DNA of 64,000 bases, from assembly GCA_004557735.1 (NCBI GenBank), contig SFFV01000012.1:47696-111695 (forward strand). The letters run 5' to 3'. Positions 35,272 to 44,045 of this stretch are shown piece after piece. Positions within the stretch are counted from its first letter, which is position 1, and every line of letters begins with the position of its first letter. This DNA is from Clostridiales bacterium. GTDB lineage: Bacteria > Bacillota > Clostridia > Oscillospirales > Oscillospiraceae. The notes under the pieces are model-generated. The model was given only the letters and a program-made list of their open reading frames with translations. It was not told where the DNA came from and made no database searches. Position numbers and translations under genes: made by a program.

Positions 35272-36203
35272 ACTTCCTCCACGGCGCGGCGCACCGCGTC
35301 CGCCGCCTCGTCCGGCGAGAGATCGAGCTCACACCCGGACGCCATCTTGTGCCCGCCGCCGCCGAACCGGGCGCAGACCTGCGAGGCGTCCACGCCGCCG
35401 TCCGTGCGCAGGGATACCTTGCTGCGCGGCGGATCGGCGGAAAGCTCGCGCACCGTTACCGACACGCGGTTGCCCCGAACCTGTCCGGCGAGAGAGGCGA
35501 GATCGCTGCAATCGTCCTCGGTAACGCCGGCGCGGCGCAGCATGTCGAGCGTGATGACGGCGATATTGATCGCGTGATCGCGGTAGGAGCGGAGGGAGGA
35601 GCACACCATGCCCTCCAGCGCGAGCCGCTCCGGGGACTTGGTGCGGAAAAAGATCTTGTTAAGCAGCGGCAGCTCGGCCCCGGCGTCGCAAAGGCGCGCC
35701 GCGGCGCGGAAGGTGGCGCTGTTCGTGTTTGCGTAGCAGAAACAGCCCGTGTCGGTGGAGACGGCGATATAGAGAAGATCGGCCTCCGTTTTGTCCGGCC
35801 CGCTGAGCATCTCCTCGATGAGCGCGAGGACAAGCTCGCCGCAGGCGGCGCAGTGCGTCCAGACGACGGCGCGCTCCGGCTGCTCGCCGCGGGGCACATG
35901 GTGGTCGAGCTTGAGGGATATTTTGCCTTCAAACCCGCGGGCGAGAAGCTTTTCCTCGGCCACGTCTACGCTCACGCATGTTTCGGGGACAAATTCCTCC
36001 GGCGCGAAGTACGGCGAAACAAAGGGGACGAACGACTCGGTGATTTCGCCGTTTTTATAAAGATACGCCGTTTTTCCCAAACGGCGCAGTGCATGGCACA
36101 GCGCAGAGGCGCTTCCGAGAGTATCCCCGTCCGGCCTCTGATGTGTCACCAGAAGATAATTATCGTGCGCGCGAAGATACGCGGCGCATTCCAGAAGTTC
36201 CAT
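35262..36203 (-). CDS. nrnA: DHH-family oligoribonuclease / pAp phosphatase
   Basis: A Mn2+-dependent phosphoesterase that degrades nanoRNA and 3'-phosphoadenosine 5'-phosphate. The 313-residue protein has HQRPDGDTLGSA, VDVAEEK, the DHH motif in KLDHHVPRG and the DHHA1 signature GGGGHKMASGCEL near the C-terminus. It starts two bases after the rbfA stop and overlaps truB. Position and motifs match NrnA in the standard rbfA-nrnA-truB order. Confidence 0.93.
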   Translation of the reverse strand: MELLECAAYLRAHDNYLLVTHQRPDGDTLGSASALCHALRRLGKTAYLYKNGEITESFVPFVSPYFAPEEFVPETCVSVDVAEEKLLARGFEGKISLKLDHHVPRGEQPERAVVWTHCAACGELVLALIEEMLSGPDKTEADLLYIAVSTDTGCFCYANTNSATFRAAARLCDAGAELPLLNKIFFRTKSPERLALEGMVCSSLRSYRDHAINIAVITLDMLRRAGVTEDDCSDLASLAGQVRGNRVSVTVRELSADPPRSKVSLRTDGGVDASQVCARFGGGGHKMASGCELDLSPDEAADAVRRAVEEVWA

Positions 36204-36205
36204 GC

Positions 36206-36577
36206 TTACTCGTTTCCCCCGGCTCCGGGCGCAGCGCCGTCCAGCCGCCGGATGATGTCGTTGATGTGGGCGCCGTGTTCGATGGAGCGGTCCAGCTCAA
36301 AGATCAGCTCCGGCGTATACCGCAGCGAGAGCGAGGCGCCCAGCTCATGCCGCAGCCAGCCGCCGCACGATTTGAGACCTTTTTTGAGCTCCTTTTCGTT
36401 CACATCGCCGAGCACGCTCAGATACACGGTGCAGTAGCGCAGATCGCCCGTCGTCTCGGTGCGGACGATGCTCAGCAGATCGCCCTGCTGCACGCGCGGG
36501 TCCTTCACCTCGCGCAGGAGCGAGGCAAGCGCGCGCTGGATATCGTCGTTGATGCGCTGAATGTGATTGGACGGCAT
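36206..36577 (-). CDS. rbfA: 30S ribosome-binding factor A
   Basis: A KH-fold protein of 123 residues that matures 16S rRNA at the 30S subunit. MPSNHIQRINDDIQRALASL, VKDPRVQQGDLLSIVR and TVYLSVLGD are family standard. It lies 18 bp after infB in the conserved cluster. Confidence 0.94.
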   Translation of the reverse strand: MPSNHIQRINDDIQRALASLLREVKDPRVQQGDLLSIVRTETTGDLRYCTVYLSVLGDVNEKELKKGLKSCGGWLRHELGASLSLRYTPELIFELDRSIEHGAHINDIIRRLDGAAPGAGGNE

Positions 36578-36595
36578 AGCTTACCCTTCCTCTCT

Positions 36596-38962
36596 TTACA
36601 GCTGCTCGGTGACGAAGCATTCGATGATGTCGCCTTCCTTGATGTCGTTGAACTTTTCCACCTGCATACCGCATTCGTAACCGGCGGCGACTTCCTTCAC
36701 GTCGTCCTTGAAGCGGCGCAGGGAAGCGAGCTCGCCCTCGAAAATGACGATATTGTCGCGGTTGACGCGCACGCTGCAGTTGCGCTGGATCTTGCCGTCC
36801 TGCACATAGCAGCCGCACACAGTTCCGACCTTGGACACGCGGAACGTCTGGCGGACCTCGGCGTGGCCGATGATGACCTCGCGGAACTTCGGCGCGAGCA
36901 TGCCCTTCATGGCGGCCTCAACATCGTTGATGCAGTCGTAAATGACGCGGTACATGCGCAGCTCGACCTTGGAACGCTCGGCGCTGTCGCGCGCGGCGTT
37001 GTCCGGGCGGACGTTGAAGCCGACGATGACGGCGTTGCTCGTGGAGGCAAGCATGACGTCCGACTCGTTGATCGCGCCGACGCCGGAATGGATGACGCGC
37101 ACGCGGACTTCCTCGTTGGAGAGCTTCTCGAGCGAGGTCTTGACGGCCTCGGCGCTGCCCTGTACGTCCGCCTTGACGATGATGTTGAAGTCCTTGAGAT
37201 CGCCCTCCTGAATGCGGGCGAACAGATCCTCGAGCGAGACCTTCTTGCCGGAGCCTGCGGCAGCGGCGCTGCGCTGCGCGGTAAGGCGCTCCTCGGCGAG
37301 GGCGCGCGCCATGCGCTCGTCGGCGACGGCGTTGAACACATCGCCCGCGGACGGCACCTCAGACATGCCGGCGATCTCCACCGGGACGGAGGGACCGGCC
37401 TCGGTGATGCGCTCGCCGCGGTCGTTCGTCATCACACGCACGCGGCCGACGGCGGTACCGGCGATGATGATGTCGCCGGTGCGGAGCGTACCGTTCTGCA
37501 CAAGAACGGTCATGATCGGGCCGCGGCCCTTGTCGAGACGCGCTTCCACGACCGTGCCGCGCGCCGAACGGTTCGGGTTGGCCTTGAGCTCCATGATCTC
37601 GGCCTGCAGCACGAGATTTTCGAGCAGCTCCGTGACGCCTGCGCCGGTCTTTGCGGAGATCGGACAGACGATCGTGTCGCCGCCCCACTCTTCGGGGACG
37701 AGATCGTATTTGGTGAGATCCTGCTTGACGCGGTCGGGGTTCGCGCCGGGGAGGTCCATCTTGTTGATCGCCACGACGATGGGCGTCCCGGCGGCTTTGG
37801 CGTGGTTGATGGATTCGATCGTCTGCGGCATGATGCCGTCGTCGGCCGCGACGACGAGAATGGCGATATCGGTCACCATCGCGCCGCGGGCGCGCATGGT
37901 GGTAAAGGCCTCGTGGCCCGGGGTGTCGAGGAAGGTGACGGGGCTGCCGTTGACCATCACGCGGTACGCGCCGATGTGCTGCGTAATGCCGCCCGCCTCG
38001 CCGGCGACGACATTCGCGCTGCGGATGCGGTCGAGCAGGGAGGTCTTGCCGTGGTCTACGTGGCCCATGACGACAACGACCGGCGCGCGCGGGACAAGCT
38101 CGTCCTCGGTATCGACGTGATCGTCGATCAGACGGTCCTCGACCGTCACGACGACCTCATGCTCGACCTTGCAGCCAAGCTCCATGGCGACGAGCGCGGC
38201 GGTATCGTAATCGATCACGTCGGACACGGACGCCATCACGCCGAGCTTGATGAGCTGCTTGATGACCTCGACCGCCGTTTTCTTCATGCGGGAGGCGAGC
38301 TCGCCGACGTTGATCTCGTCGGGGATGCTGACCTTGAGCTGCTGCTTTTTCGCGACCTCAAACTGCAGGCGCTGCATCTTGTCGCGCTCTTCCTGGCGGC
38401 GCTTGGCGCTTGCGACCTGCTGCTGGCGCTGCTTGTTCTTGTTCTGGATCTTCTCCTTGCCGCCGCGGCGGATGTCCTTGTCCTTCCCGGCGTTGCCGGC
38501 GTTTCCGGCGATCTTGTCGAAGCGCTCGTCATACTTTGAAAGATTCGCTCCGGCGGAGCCGCGGGTATCGACGACGCGCTTTTCCACGACCGGCTTCGGC
38601 TGGGCGGGCTTCTCCTGCTTCGGCTTCTGCGGCTGCTGCGCAGGGGCGGCAGCGGCCGGGGCGGGAGCCGCCGCGGGGGCGGCCGCCTTTTCCTGCGCGG
38701 GAGCGGCGGGCTTTTTCTCTTCCGGCGCCTTGGCGGGGGCCTTCTTCTCCTCCGGGTCGGGGGCGAAGATCTCGGCAATGCTGCCGACCTGGTGATGCTG
38801 CGTCAGATACTCGAAAATAATGTCCAGCTCGGCGTCCTCAAGAACCTGCATATGGTTCTTCGGCGTCGTGGCGTAATCGGTGAGGATCTGGGAAATATCC
38901 TTGGAGGCCATGCCGAAATCCTTGGCAACCTCGTGAATGCGGTATTTAAAATCAAGCGCCAT
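36596..38962 (-). CDS. infB: Translation initiation factor IF-2
   Basis: The GTPase that places initiator tRNA on the 30S subunit. The 788-residue protein has an N-terminal IF2_N region (FKYRIHEVAKDFGMASKDIS). An Ala/Pro/Lys/Gln-rich linker runs over about 65-190, and a second IF2_N-like part (VSIPDEINVGELASRMKKTA) follows. The G domain near residue 300 carries GHVDHGKTSLLD, FLDTPGHEAFTTM and VAINKMDLPGAN. C-terminal domains II-IV include VRVIHSGVGAINESDVMLAS. It lies two bases after the L7Ae-like gene in the nusA operon. The length is moderate for the family. Confidence 0.97.
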   Translation of the reverse strand: MALDFKYRIHEVAKDFGMASKDISQILTDYATTPKNHMQVLEDAELDIIFEYLTQHHQVGSIAEIFAPDPEEKKAPAKAPEEKKPAAPAQEKAAAPAAAPAPAAAAPAQQPQKPKQEKPAQPKPVVEKRVVDTRGSAGANLSKYDERFDKIAGNAGNAGKDKDIRRGGKEKIQNKNKQRQQQVASAKRRQEERDKMQRLQFEVAKKQQLKVSIPDEINVGELASRMKKTAVEVIKQLIKLGVMASVSDVIDYDTAALVAMELGCKVEHEVVVTVEDRLIDDHVDTEDELVPRAPVVVVMGHVDHGKTSLLDRIRSANVVAGEAGGITQHIGAYRVMVNGSPVTFLDTPGHEAFTTMRARGAMVTDIAILVVAADDGIMPQTIESINHAKAAGTPIVVAINKMDLPGANPDRVKQDLTKYDLVPEEWGGDTIVCPISAKTGAGVTELLENLVLQAEIMELKANPNRSARGTVVEARLDKGRGPIMTVLVQNGTLRTGDIIIAGTAVGRVRVMTNDRGERITEAGPSVPVEIAGMSEVPSAGDVFNAVADERMARALAEERLTAQRSAAAAGSGKKVSLEDLFARIQEGDLKDFNIIVKADVQGSAEAVKTSLEKLSNEEVRVRVIHSGVGAINESDVMLASTSNAVIVGFNVRPDNAARDSAERSKVELRMYRVIYDCINDVEAAMKGMLAPKFREVIIGHAEVRQTFRVSKVGTVCGCYVQDGKIQRNCSVRVNRDNIVIFEGELASLRRFKDDVKEVAAGYECGMQVEKFNDIKEGDIIECFVTEQL

Positions 38963-38964
38963 AC

Positions 38965-39378
38965 TTATTTCCTCCTTTTTCCGCTCTCGGTGTGCTTACG
39001 GGGCGCGGCCTTCCGCCGCTTGAGCTTATCCTCGCGCTGGGCGAGCAGTTCGGCTGTTTCCTTCCAGCCGGGAAGCTCCTCGGCAAGCGCGGCGGCGAAC
39101 CGCGCCGCGAGGGGCAGGTCGGTGAAGCAGAGCATGCTGCATCCGCGCCTGCCCATCATGGCGGAGAGCTCCGCCTTTGTCCAGGGCAGCGTTTGCAGCG
39201 GCGCGCGGTGACCGTACAAAAATCCCGCGGCGCGTTTCTGCGCGTTGGGGGAAGCGTCGGCGGCGAGCATCAAAAGCCGCGCCTTTCCGGCGGCGGCCGC
39301 CGCGCCGCTCCCTTCCTCGCCGACGGCGAGCATCCCGCCCTTGCGGGCGAGACCAAGATATTGCGCTGCCTTATCCAT
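38965..39378 (-). CDS. ylxQ: L7Ae/L30e-family RNA-binding protein (YlxQ-like)
   Basis: A protein of 137 residues with the L7Ae-type fold: YLGLARKGGMLAVGEE, then LLMLAADASPNAQKR, and a basic Lys/Arg-rich tail (KLKRRKAAPRKHTESGKRRK). It is expected to bind kinked RNA and associate with ribosome assembly. It overlaps the ylxR gene by eight bases. The position between ylxR and infB is the conserved one. Confidence 0.9.
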   Translation of the reverse strand: MDKAAQYLGLARKGGMLAVGEEGSGAAAAAGKARLLMLAADASPNAQKRAAGFLYGHRAPLQTLPWTKAELSAMMGRRGCSMLCFTDLPLAARFAAALAEELPGWKETAELLAQREDKLKRRKAAPRKHTESGKRRK

Positions 39379-39640
39379 CGCCCGCCTCCAGCTCCGCCGT
39401 GAGCCGCACCCACACGTCCTCCGGCACGGGGACGGACAGGGCGCGCTCGAGCGCGCGCGACTTGACCGCGCGCTTTAAGCACTCGCTGCTGCGGCAGAGA
39501 TAGGCTCCGCGGCCCGGCGCCTTGCCGCGCAGATCGATGGAGAGCGCGCCTTCCGGCGAGCGAACGACGCGGATCAGTTCGTTTTTCGGTTTTTGTTCAC
39601 GGCAGCCGATGCACTGCCGGAGCGGTACGGTTTTCGGCAA
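39371..39640 (-). CDS. ylxR: YlxR-family RNA-binding protein (RNase P modulator RnpM family)
   Basis: An 89-residue protein with the family signature LRQCIGCREQKPKNELIRVV and GRGAYLCRSSECLKRAVKSR. YlxR (RnpM) binds RNase P RNA in Bacillus. It is located between nusA and ylxQ, as usual, and overlaps ylxQ by eight bases. Confidence 0.92.
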   Translation of the reverse strand: MPKTVPLRQCIGCREQKPKNELIRVVRSPEGALSIDLRGKAPGRGAYLCRSSECLKRAVKSRALERALSVPVPEDVWVRLTAELEAGDG

Positions 39641-39696
39641 AAGCGCTCCTCCTGAAAAAACTACATATGGAACCGTGGGATCCCGTTTGACAAAGG

Positions 39697-40770
39697 TTAT
39701 TCGTTGGCTGCGCTCTCGGGCTTGATGTCGATCTTGTAGCCGGTGAGACGCGCGGCAAGACGGGCGTTCTGGCCCTCCTTGCCGATGGCGAGAGAGAGCT
39801 GGCTGTCCGGCACGATCACGCGGCAGCTGCGCCCCTCCTCAAGCACCTCGACGGAAACGACCTCCGCCGGGGAGAGCGCCGAGGCGATATACTGCTCGGG
39901 ATCCTCGCTGTACTTGATGATATCGATCTTTTCGCCGCCGAGCTCGTTGACGATGCTCGCCACACGTCCGCCGCGGGGGCCGACGCATGCGCCGATCGGA
40001 TCGATCTCGGGATCGGCGGAGTAGACGGCCATCTTCGTGCGGCTGCCGGCTTCGCGGGCGATGGAGCGGATCTCCACCGTGCCGTCAAAAATTTCGGGCA
40101 CTTCCAGCTCAAAGAGACGCTTGACGAGACCGGGGTGCGTGCGGGAGATGAGCACCTGCGGGCCGCGGGTGGACTTGCGCACCTCGACGACGTAGACCTT
40201 GATGCGGTCGCCCTCGGCAAGCTCCTCGCCCTTGATGCGCTCGGTGGCGGAGAGCATGGCCTCGGTGAACTCGCTGTTGGAGCTGATCTTGATGGACACG
40301 GCGCCGGTGCGCGGCTCGATGCGTGTGACGACGCCGGTGAGGATCTCGTGCTCCTTGGAGGTGAACTCGTCATAGATGATGCCGCGTTCCGCCTCGCGGA
40401 TGCCCTGAATGATGACCTGCTTGGCGGCCTGCGCCGCGATGCGGCCGAACTTCTTCGTTTCGACCGGGATGCGGACAATATCGCCGATGTGCGCCTTTTT
40501 GTCGTAACGCTGCGCCTCGTCGGGCAGGATCTGCGTGGCGTCGTTCACGTACTCGCCCTCTTCCACAATGGTCTTGAGAACGAACATGGCGATGGATTTC
40601 TTTCCCTCGTCCATGTTGACTTCCACGTTATCCTCGCAGTCGGGATTGTCGCGCTTGAAGGCGGTCAGAAGAGCCTGCTGGATCTTCTCCTGCATGTACC
40701 CGCGGGGAATGCCCTTTTCCTTTTCGATCTGCTCGATGGCGTCAAAAAATTCGGCGTTCATTGCACTCAT
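39697..40770 (-). CDS. nusA: Transcription termination/antitermination factor NusA
   Basis: An RNA polymerase-associated factor of 357 residues. An N-terminal polymerase-binding domain (MSAMNAEFFDAIEQIEKEKG) is followed by an S1 domain (KAHIGDIVRIPVE and around), KH1 (ISRTHPGLVKRLFELEVPEI), and KH2 containing IDPIGACVGPRGGRV and SLAIGKEGQNARLAARLTGY. The acidic repeats of proteobacterial NusA are absent, as is usual in Firmicutes. AAGGAG stands eight bases before the first ATG. It is second in the operon. The leader of the operon carries a terminator-like hairpin, which could be the target of NusA autoregulation. Confidence 0.96.
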   Translation of the reverse strand: MSAMNAEFFDAIEQIEKEKGIPRGYMQEKIQQALLTAFKRDNPDCEDNVEVNMDEGKKSIAMFVLKTIVEEGEYVNDATQILPDEAQRYDKKAHIGDIVRIPVETKKFGRIAAQAAKQVIIQGIREAERGIIYDEFTSKEHEILTGVVTRIEPRTGAVSIKISSNSEFTEAMLSATERIKGEELAEGDRIKVYVVEVRKSTRGPQVLISRTHPGLVKRLFELEVPEIFDGTVEIRSIAREAGSRTKMAVYSADPEIDPIGACVGPRGGRVASIVNELGGEKIDIIKYSEDPEQYIASALSPAEVVSVEVLEEGRSCRVIVPDSQLSLAIGKEGQNARLAARLTGYKIDIKPESAANE

Positions 40771-40808
40771 CTATTTTCGCTCCTTACGTTATATCACGTT
40801 GTATTGTT

Positions 40809-41261
40809 TTACAGCACGCGCAGCCGTACCTGCGCGATCCGGGCCTTTTCAAAGGTGAGCTCTTTTCCGGCGCATGTCAGCGTAACGTCGCCGTCGCTGT
40901 ATCCGGAAAGCGTTCCGACAAAGGACTTGCTGCCGTTGAGCGGCTTATAGAGCCGCACCTCCGCGCCGCTGCCTATGAAGCGCTCAAAATCGCCGGGGCG
41001 CTTGAGCTCACGCTCGGCGCCGGCGGAGCTGACCTCGAAAACGTAGCTGTCCGGAATGGGATCGGCCTCGTCGAGCACGGGGTCGAGCGCGCGGGAGAGC
41101 GCTTCGCAGTCGTTGATGGAAACGCCGCCGTCCTTGTCGATATACACGCGCAGGAACCACTGACCGGCCTCGCGGACGTATTCCACATCCCAAAGCTCCA
41201 GCCCCAGCTCCGCGGCGACGGGCGCGGCCAGCGCGGTCACGGTCTCGGTGACTTTACTCAT
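40809..41261 (-). CDS. rimP: Ribosome maturation factor RimP
   Basis: A 150-residue 30S assembly factor. AAELGLELWDVEYVREAGQW and LRVYIDKDGGVSINDCEALS with LDEADPIPDSYVFEVSSAG are the RimP signature. It is the first gene of the cluster, 38 bp before nusA, and has a long leader with promoter and attenuator-like hairpin. Confidence 0.95.
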   Translation of the reverse strand: MSKVTETVTALAAPVAAELGLELWDVEYVREAGQWFLRVYIDKDGGVSINDCEALSRALDPVLDEADPIPDSYVFEVSSAGAERELKRPGDFERFIGSGAEVRLYKPLNGSKSFVGTLSGYSDGDVTLTCAGKELTFEKARIAQVRLRVL

Positions 41262-41310
41262 AAAAACCTCTCAATTTCCAAATCCTGACATTTTCTTTTA
41301 TATCAACAAA

Positions 41311-41333
41311 AAGAGTGGGTTTTGCCCACTCTT
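41311..41333 (-). terminator. Leader terminator/attenuator upstream of rimP-nusA
   Basis: Stem AAGAGTGGG / CCCACTCTT with a loop of five, followed on the minus strand by TTTTTG. It lies between the promoter (41360-41388) and rimP, so it can stop the operon transcript before its first gene. Confidence 0.75.
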
Positions 41334-41359
41334 CCTGTCTCTTACGATCGTACGAAAGG

Positions 41360-41388
41360 ATTATACCACCCTCTGCGCACGATTGCAA
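41360..41388 (-). promoter_or_regulatory. Promoter of the rimP-nusA-infB operon
   Basis: Minus strand TTGCAA, 17 bp, perfect TATAAT. About 92 bases of leader separate it from the rimP start. Confidence 0.8.
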
Positions 41389-41436
41389 GTGATTTCATGA
41401 AAAATTATATGGAGCCTGCGGGGATTTTTCACCCGT

Positions 41437-42738
41437 TTACCCGTTCATTGCGGAAAGAACGTTGCCGTAATCGACCTGGTAGTTGGCGCCCCCGTAGGTG
41501 CCGTTCAGCATGGACATAGCGCGGTTCCAGGCGTCGCCGCCCTCGGTGTAGGGCTGGGGCTGGTAATTGTTCAGCGTATTCGGTCCGAGCACGGTGGAAT
41601 CGGGGCCGACGGTGCTGCTCAGCGAGCAGGGAATGAAATTATAGCTGTCGAGCGTTACCTCGCCGCCGACGCGCTTGAGCGTGAGCTGCGCGATGCCGGT
41701 GTCGTAAGCGCCGGGATCGGTGCCGTTGCCGGGGTTGGTATGGCCGCCGAAGATAAAGTTGCCGAGACCGTAGAAAATGACGCCGCCGTTATAGCTTTCT
41801 GCCGGCTGGAGCCGGTGGGTATGCGTGCAGTACACGGCGTTGAACCCGGCGTCCACGGTGTAGCGGCAAAGCTCGGTCTGCACGTCGGTCGGCTCGTAGT
41901 ATCCCTCGCGGCCCATGTGCAGGCACGCGATCGTGAAGTCCGCGCCCGCCTCCTCGAGCGATTGGAGCCCCGCGGCGATCTTCTGCCGGGAGGCTGCCAC
42001 GAGCTGCTCCTGCGCCTGTGCGGAGAGAATGCTCATGGCGTTGTAGGTGAGCTGGTTATAAAGGCAGTAAATGCCGACCTTCACGCCGCCGTCCTTTTCA
42101 TAGATATAGGTCTCGTCCTCTCCGGCGTAGGCGACGCCCACGGCATCGAGCGCGGCGGTCGTGTCGTTATAGGCGTTCTGGCCGAAGTCCATCGTGTGAT
42201 TGTTCGCAAGCGTCACGAACTCGATGCTGCCCGCGGTGAGGATGTTCGCGTAGTCCGCCGGGGCGAGAAACACGAACTGCTCGATGGAGTCGTAGTATTT
42301 GTCCGAGAGGTTGCACTCGAGATTGGCGATCGAGAGATAGTCGTCAGCAAAATACTGCACGGTCCTCGCAAAGGGATAGTCGTAGTTTTTCCCGACGACG
42401 GTCTGCAATGCCGTGCCCCAGCCGCGGCGGGTCTTGGCCTCGGCGAGCGTGCAGTCGCCCACCATGGAAACGGTGAAGTATTCGGGGCTCGGCTCGGGCG
42501 TGGGTTCGGGCGTCGCGGTCGGCGCCGCGGTGGGCCCGGCCGTCGGTTCGGGCGTGAACTCCGGGCCGGAGGTCGGCGGCACGGGCGATTGGCTCACCGC
42601 CGGAGCGAGCGTCTCGGCGCTTTCGGCATGGCGCACCGAAACGGCGCGGACGGCAACGAGCACGACAAGCGCGAGCGCGAGCAGACAGAAAACGATCAGC
42701 GCCGGAACGGAAACCCGGCGGGAAGGATGGTGTTGCAT
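41437..42738 (-). CDS. CapA family (PGA_cap) membrane-anchored metallophosphatase-like protein
   Basis: A 433-residue protein. An N-terminal signal anchor (VPALIVFCLLALALVVLVAV) is followed by a Pro/Thr/Ala linker and the PGA_cap domain. Its calcineurin-like landmarks are VSMVGDCTLAEA, LANNHTMDFG, CLHMGREGYYEP, YCTHTHRLQP and YGLGNFIFGG. CapA is part of poly-gamma-glutamate capsule export in Bacillus, but most family members stand alone and may act on cell-envelope polymers. No capB, capC or capD is nearby, so a capsule role is unsupported. It is cotranscribed with the rhomboid-like gene 15 bp upstream. Confidence 0.87.
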   Translation of the reverse strand: MQHHPSRRVSVPALIVFCLLALALVVLVAVRAVSVRHAESAETLAPAVSQSPVPPTSGPEFTPEPTAGPTAAPTATPEPTPEPSPEYFTVSMVGDCTLAEAKTRRGWGTALQTVVGKNYDYPFARTVQYFADDYLSIANLECNLSDKYYDSIEQFVFLAPADYANILTAGSIEFVTLANNHTMDFGQNAYNDTTAALDAVGVAYAGEDETYIYEKDGGVKVGIYCLYNQLTYNAMSILSAQAQEQLVAASRQKIAAGLQSLEEAGADFTIACLHMGREGYYEPTDVQTELCRYTVDAGFNAVYCTHTHRLQPAESYNGGVIFYGLGNFIFGGHTNPGNGTDPGAYDTGIAQLTLKRVGGEVTLDSYNFIPCSLSSTVGPDSTVLGPNTLNNYQPQPYTEGGDAWNRAMSMLNGTYGGANYQVDYGNVLSAMNG

Positions 42739-42753
42739 AATGCTTCTCCCGTG

Positions 42754-43599
42754 TTATTCGGTAAAATGGATGTGGTTATTGATGTGATCCTGACAGAAGC
42801 AGTGATACCCCGCGCAGCGCGAGCAGTAACGGAACTCCAGCTCCGGATGGTCTGCGTCGGTACGGCCGCACACGGCGCATTTGTAGCGGTATGGGGCGCT
42901 CTGCTGCTCGCGGCGGATGCGCTGCGTCTCGCGCTTGAAGTTCACGGTCTTGCGGATCTGCCCGGGCCGCCGGAAATGCACGGAGCTCAAGAGCATATCC
43001 CCGCAGAAGAGCAGATAGTTGAGCGTCGCCACGATCGGCAGAAGGCTGAGCGGGAAGGGGAGCGCAAAAATCTCGTAGACGAAGTACGCGGCGTTTGCTA
43101 CGGCGAGCCACTTGATCTTGATCGGTATGATGTACATGAACAGCACCCGCTGCTCCGGATAGTACGTTGCAAACGAGAAGAACATCGAAAGATAGATGAA
43201 CTCCGCGCCGATGCTCATCGTGATGCCGCCGATAAAATAGACGATAAAGGCGTAGAGGATCGTGAACGCCATGCCGGTGAGGAAGTACATGCTGAACTTG
43301 GCCTGCCCCCACTCGCGCTCCATCGAGGTGCCGATGAAGTAATAGAAATAGAGGAACAGCAGCCCCAAAATGCCGCCGGTGTCCGGGATGAGCACGAACG
43401 TCACCAGCCGCCAGATCTGCCCGCGCAGGACCATCTGCGGATTGAGAGCGAGAAAATAGCGCACCGTGCCGGTGCGGTCCATCAGCGTCAGCAGCCATAC
43501 GGCGGCATTGCCGATGATAAGATAGCGCATAAGATTTTCCACGCCGAAACGCGGATGGCGGACGCAGTAGCGCTCGACCCAACGCATAAAAGATTTCAA
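42754..43599 (-). CDS. Rhomboid-like membrane protein with C-terminal zinc finger, protease residues missing
   Basis: A 281-residue protein. About six helices occupy residues 20-205; NPQMVLRGQIWRLVTFVLIP resembles the first loop of rhomboid proteases. The catalytic GxSG is absent (GLLFLYFYYFIGTSMEREWG instead), so it is probably a pseudoprotease or derlin-like protein. The soluble tail has a cysteine/histidine cluster (KCAVCGRTDADH, YCSRCAGYHCFCQDHINNHI), likely binding zinc. The TTG at 43599 is preferred because AAAGGAG is eight bases away, while the next ATG is 12 bases further on. It is the first gene of a pair with the CapA-like gene. Confidence 0.75.
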   Translation of the reverse strand: MKSFMRWVERYCVRHPRFGVENLMRYLIIGNAAVWLLTLMDRTGTVRYFLALNPQMVLRGQIWRLVTFVLIPDTGGILGLLFLYFYYFIGTSMEREWGQAKFSMYFLTGMAFTILYAFIVYFIGGITMSIGAEFIYLSMFFSFATYYPEQRVLFMYIIPIKIKWLAVANAAYFVYEIFALPFPLSLLPIVATLNYLLFCGDMLLSSVHFRRPGQIRKTVNFKRETQRIRREQQSAPYRYKCAVCGRTDADHPELEFRYCSRCAGYHCFCQDHINNHIHFTE

Positions 43600-43651
43600 A
43601 TCAAAACTCCTTTCCAGAGGAAAAACTGCGGGAGAATCAGCGGAATACTTA

Positions 43652-43679
43652 ATTATAACACATTTGGACGAAATTTCAA
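43652..43679 (-). promoter_or_regulatory. Promoter of the rhomboid-CapA operon
   Basis: Minus strand TTGAAA, 16 bp, TATAAT. The -35 overlaps the last codons of the S24-like gene. Confidence 0.75.
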
Positions 43680-44011
43680 TCCATCGGGAGCGGGATGGGC
43701 TTTTTGAGTTCCAGACGGCCGTAGCAGACGAGCGAGGCCGCTTTGTCCGGCGGGATCATGCAATCGTCCTGCGCATGCGCGCGGTTGACGGCGAAGAGGT
43801 ACACCGCGCCGCGGCAGTCGGCGCAGAACTGCCGGAAAACGATCCCCGCGTCCGTTTCAAAAAGGCCGACGTCGCCGTCCGAAAGCTCGGTGCGCCGCCG
43901 GAGATACGCCGTGCCGCCCTTTTTGACCCACGGCGCGAGCGAATCGTCCGTGACGGCAACGGCAAAATCGGCGTGTGTGCCCTTCGGTACGGGAATGGAG
44001 TCCCAGAACAT
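43676..44011 (-). CDS. Stand-alone S24/LexA-like peptidase domain, probably inactive
   Basis: A soluble protein of 111 residues that covers the S24 fold without the usual N-terminal HTH. The Ser-containing stretch VAVTDDSLAPWVKKGGTAYL matches the catalytic GDSM-P region, and ELSDGDVGLFETDAGIVFRQ is the following strand pair. The general-base Lys expected in the V-K-R position appears replaced (VFRQ), so self-cleavage or signal-peptidase activity is doubtful. The RBS is weak (AAAGGCGG). It lies between divergent rlmB and the rhomboid pair with its own promoter. Role unknown. Confidence 0.65.
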   Translation of the reverse strand: MFWDSIPVPKGTHADFAVAVTDDSLAPWVKKGGTAYLRRRTELSDGDVGLFETDAGIVFRQFCADCRGAVYLFAVNRAHAQDDCMIPPDKAASLVCYGRLELKKPIPLPMD

Positions 44012-44045
44012 TTGCCTTTTCCGCCTTTCGTTTTATCTTACCCCC

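Noticed and set aside
36089..38539. 816-residue plus-strand frame opposite infB
   Set aside because: An antisense shadow of IF-2, rbfA and part of nrnA, with low-complexity His/Asp/Val composition.
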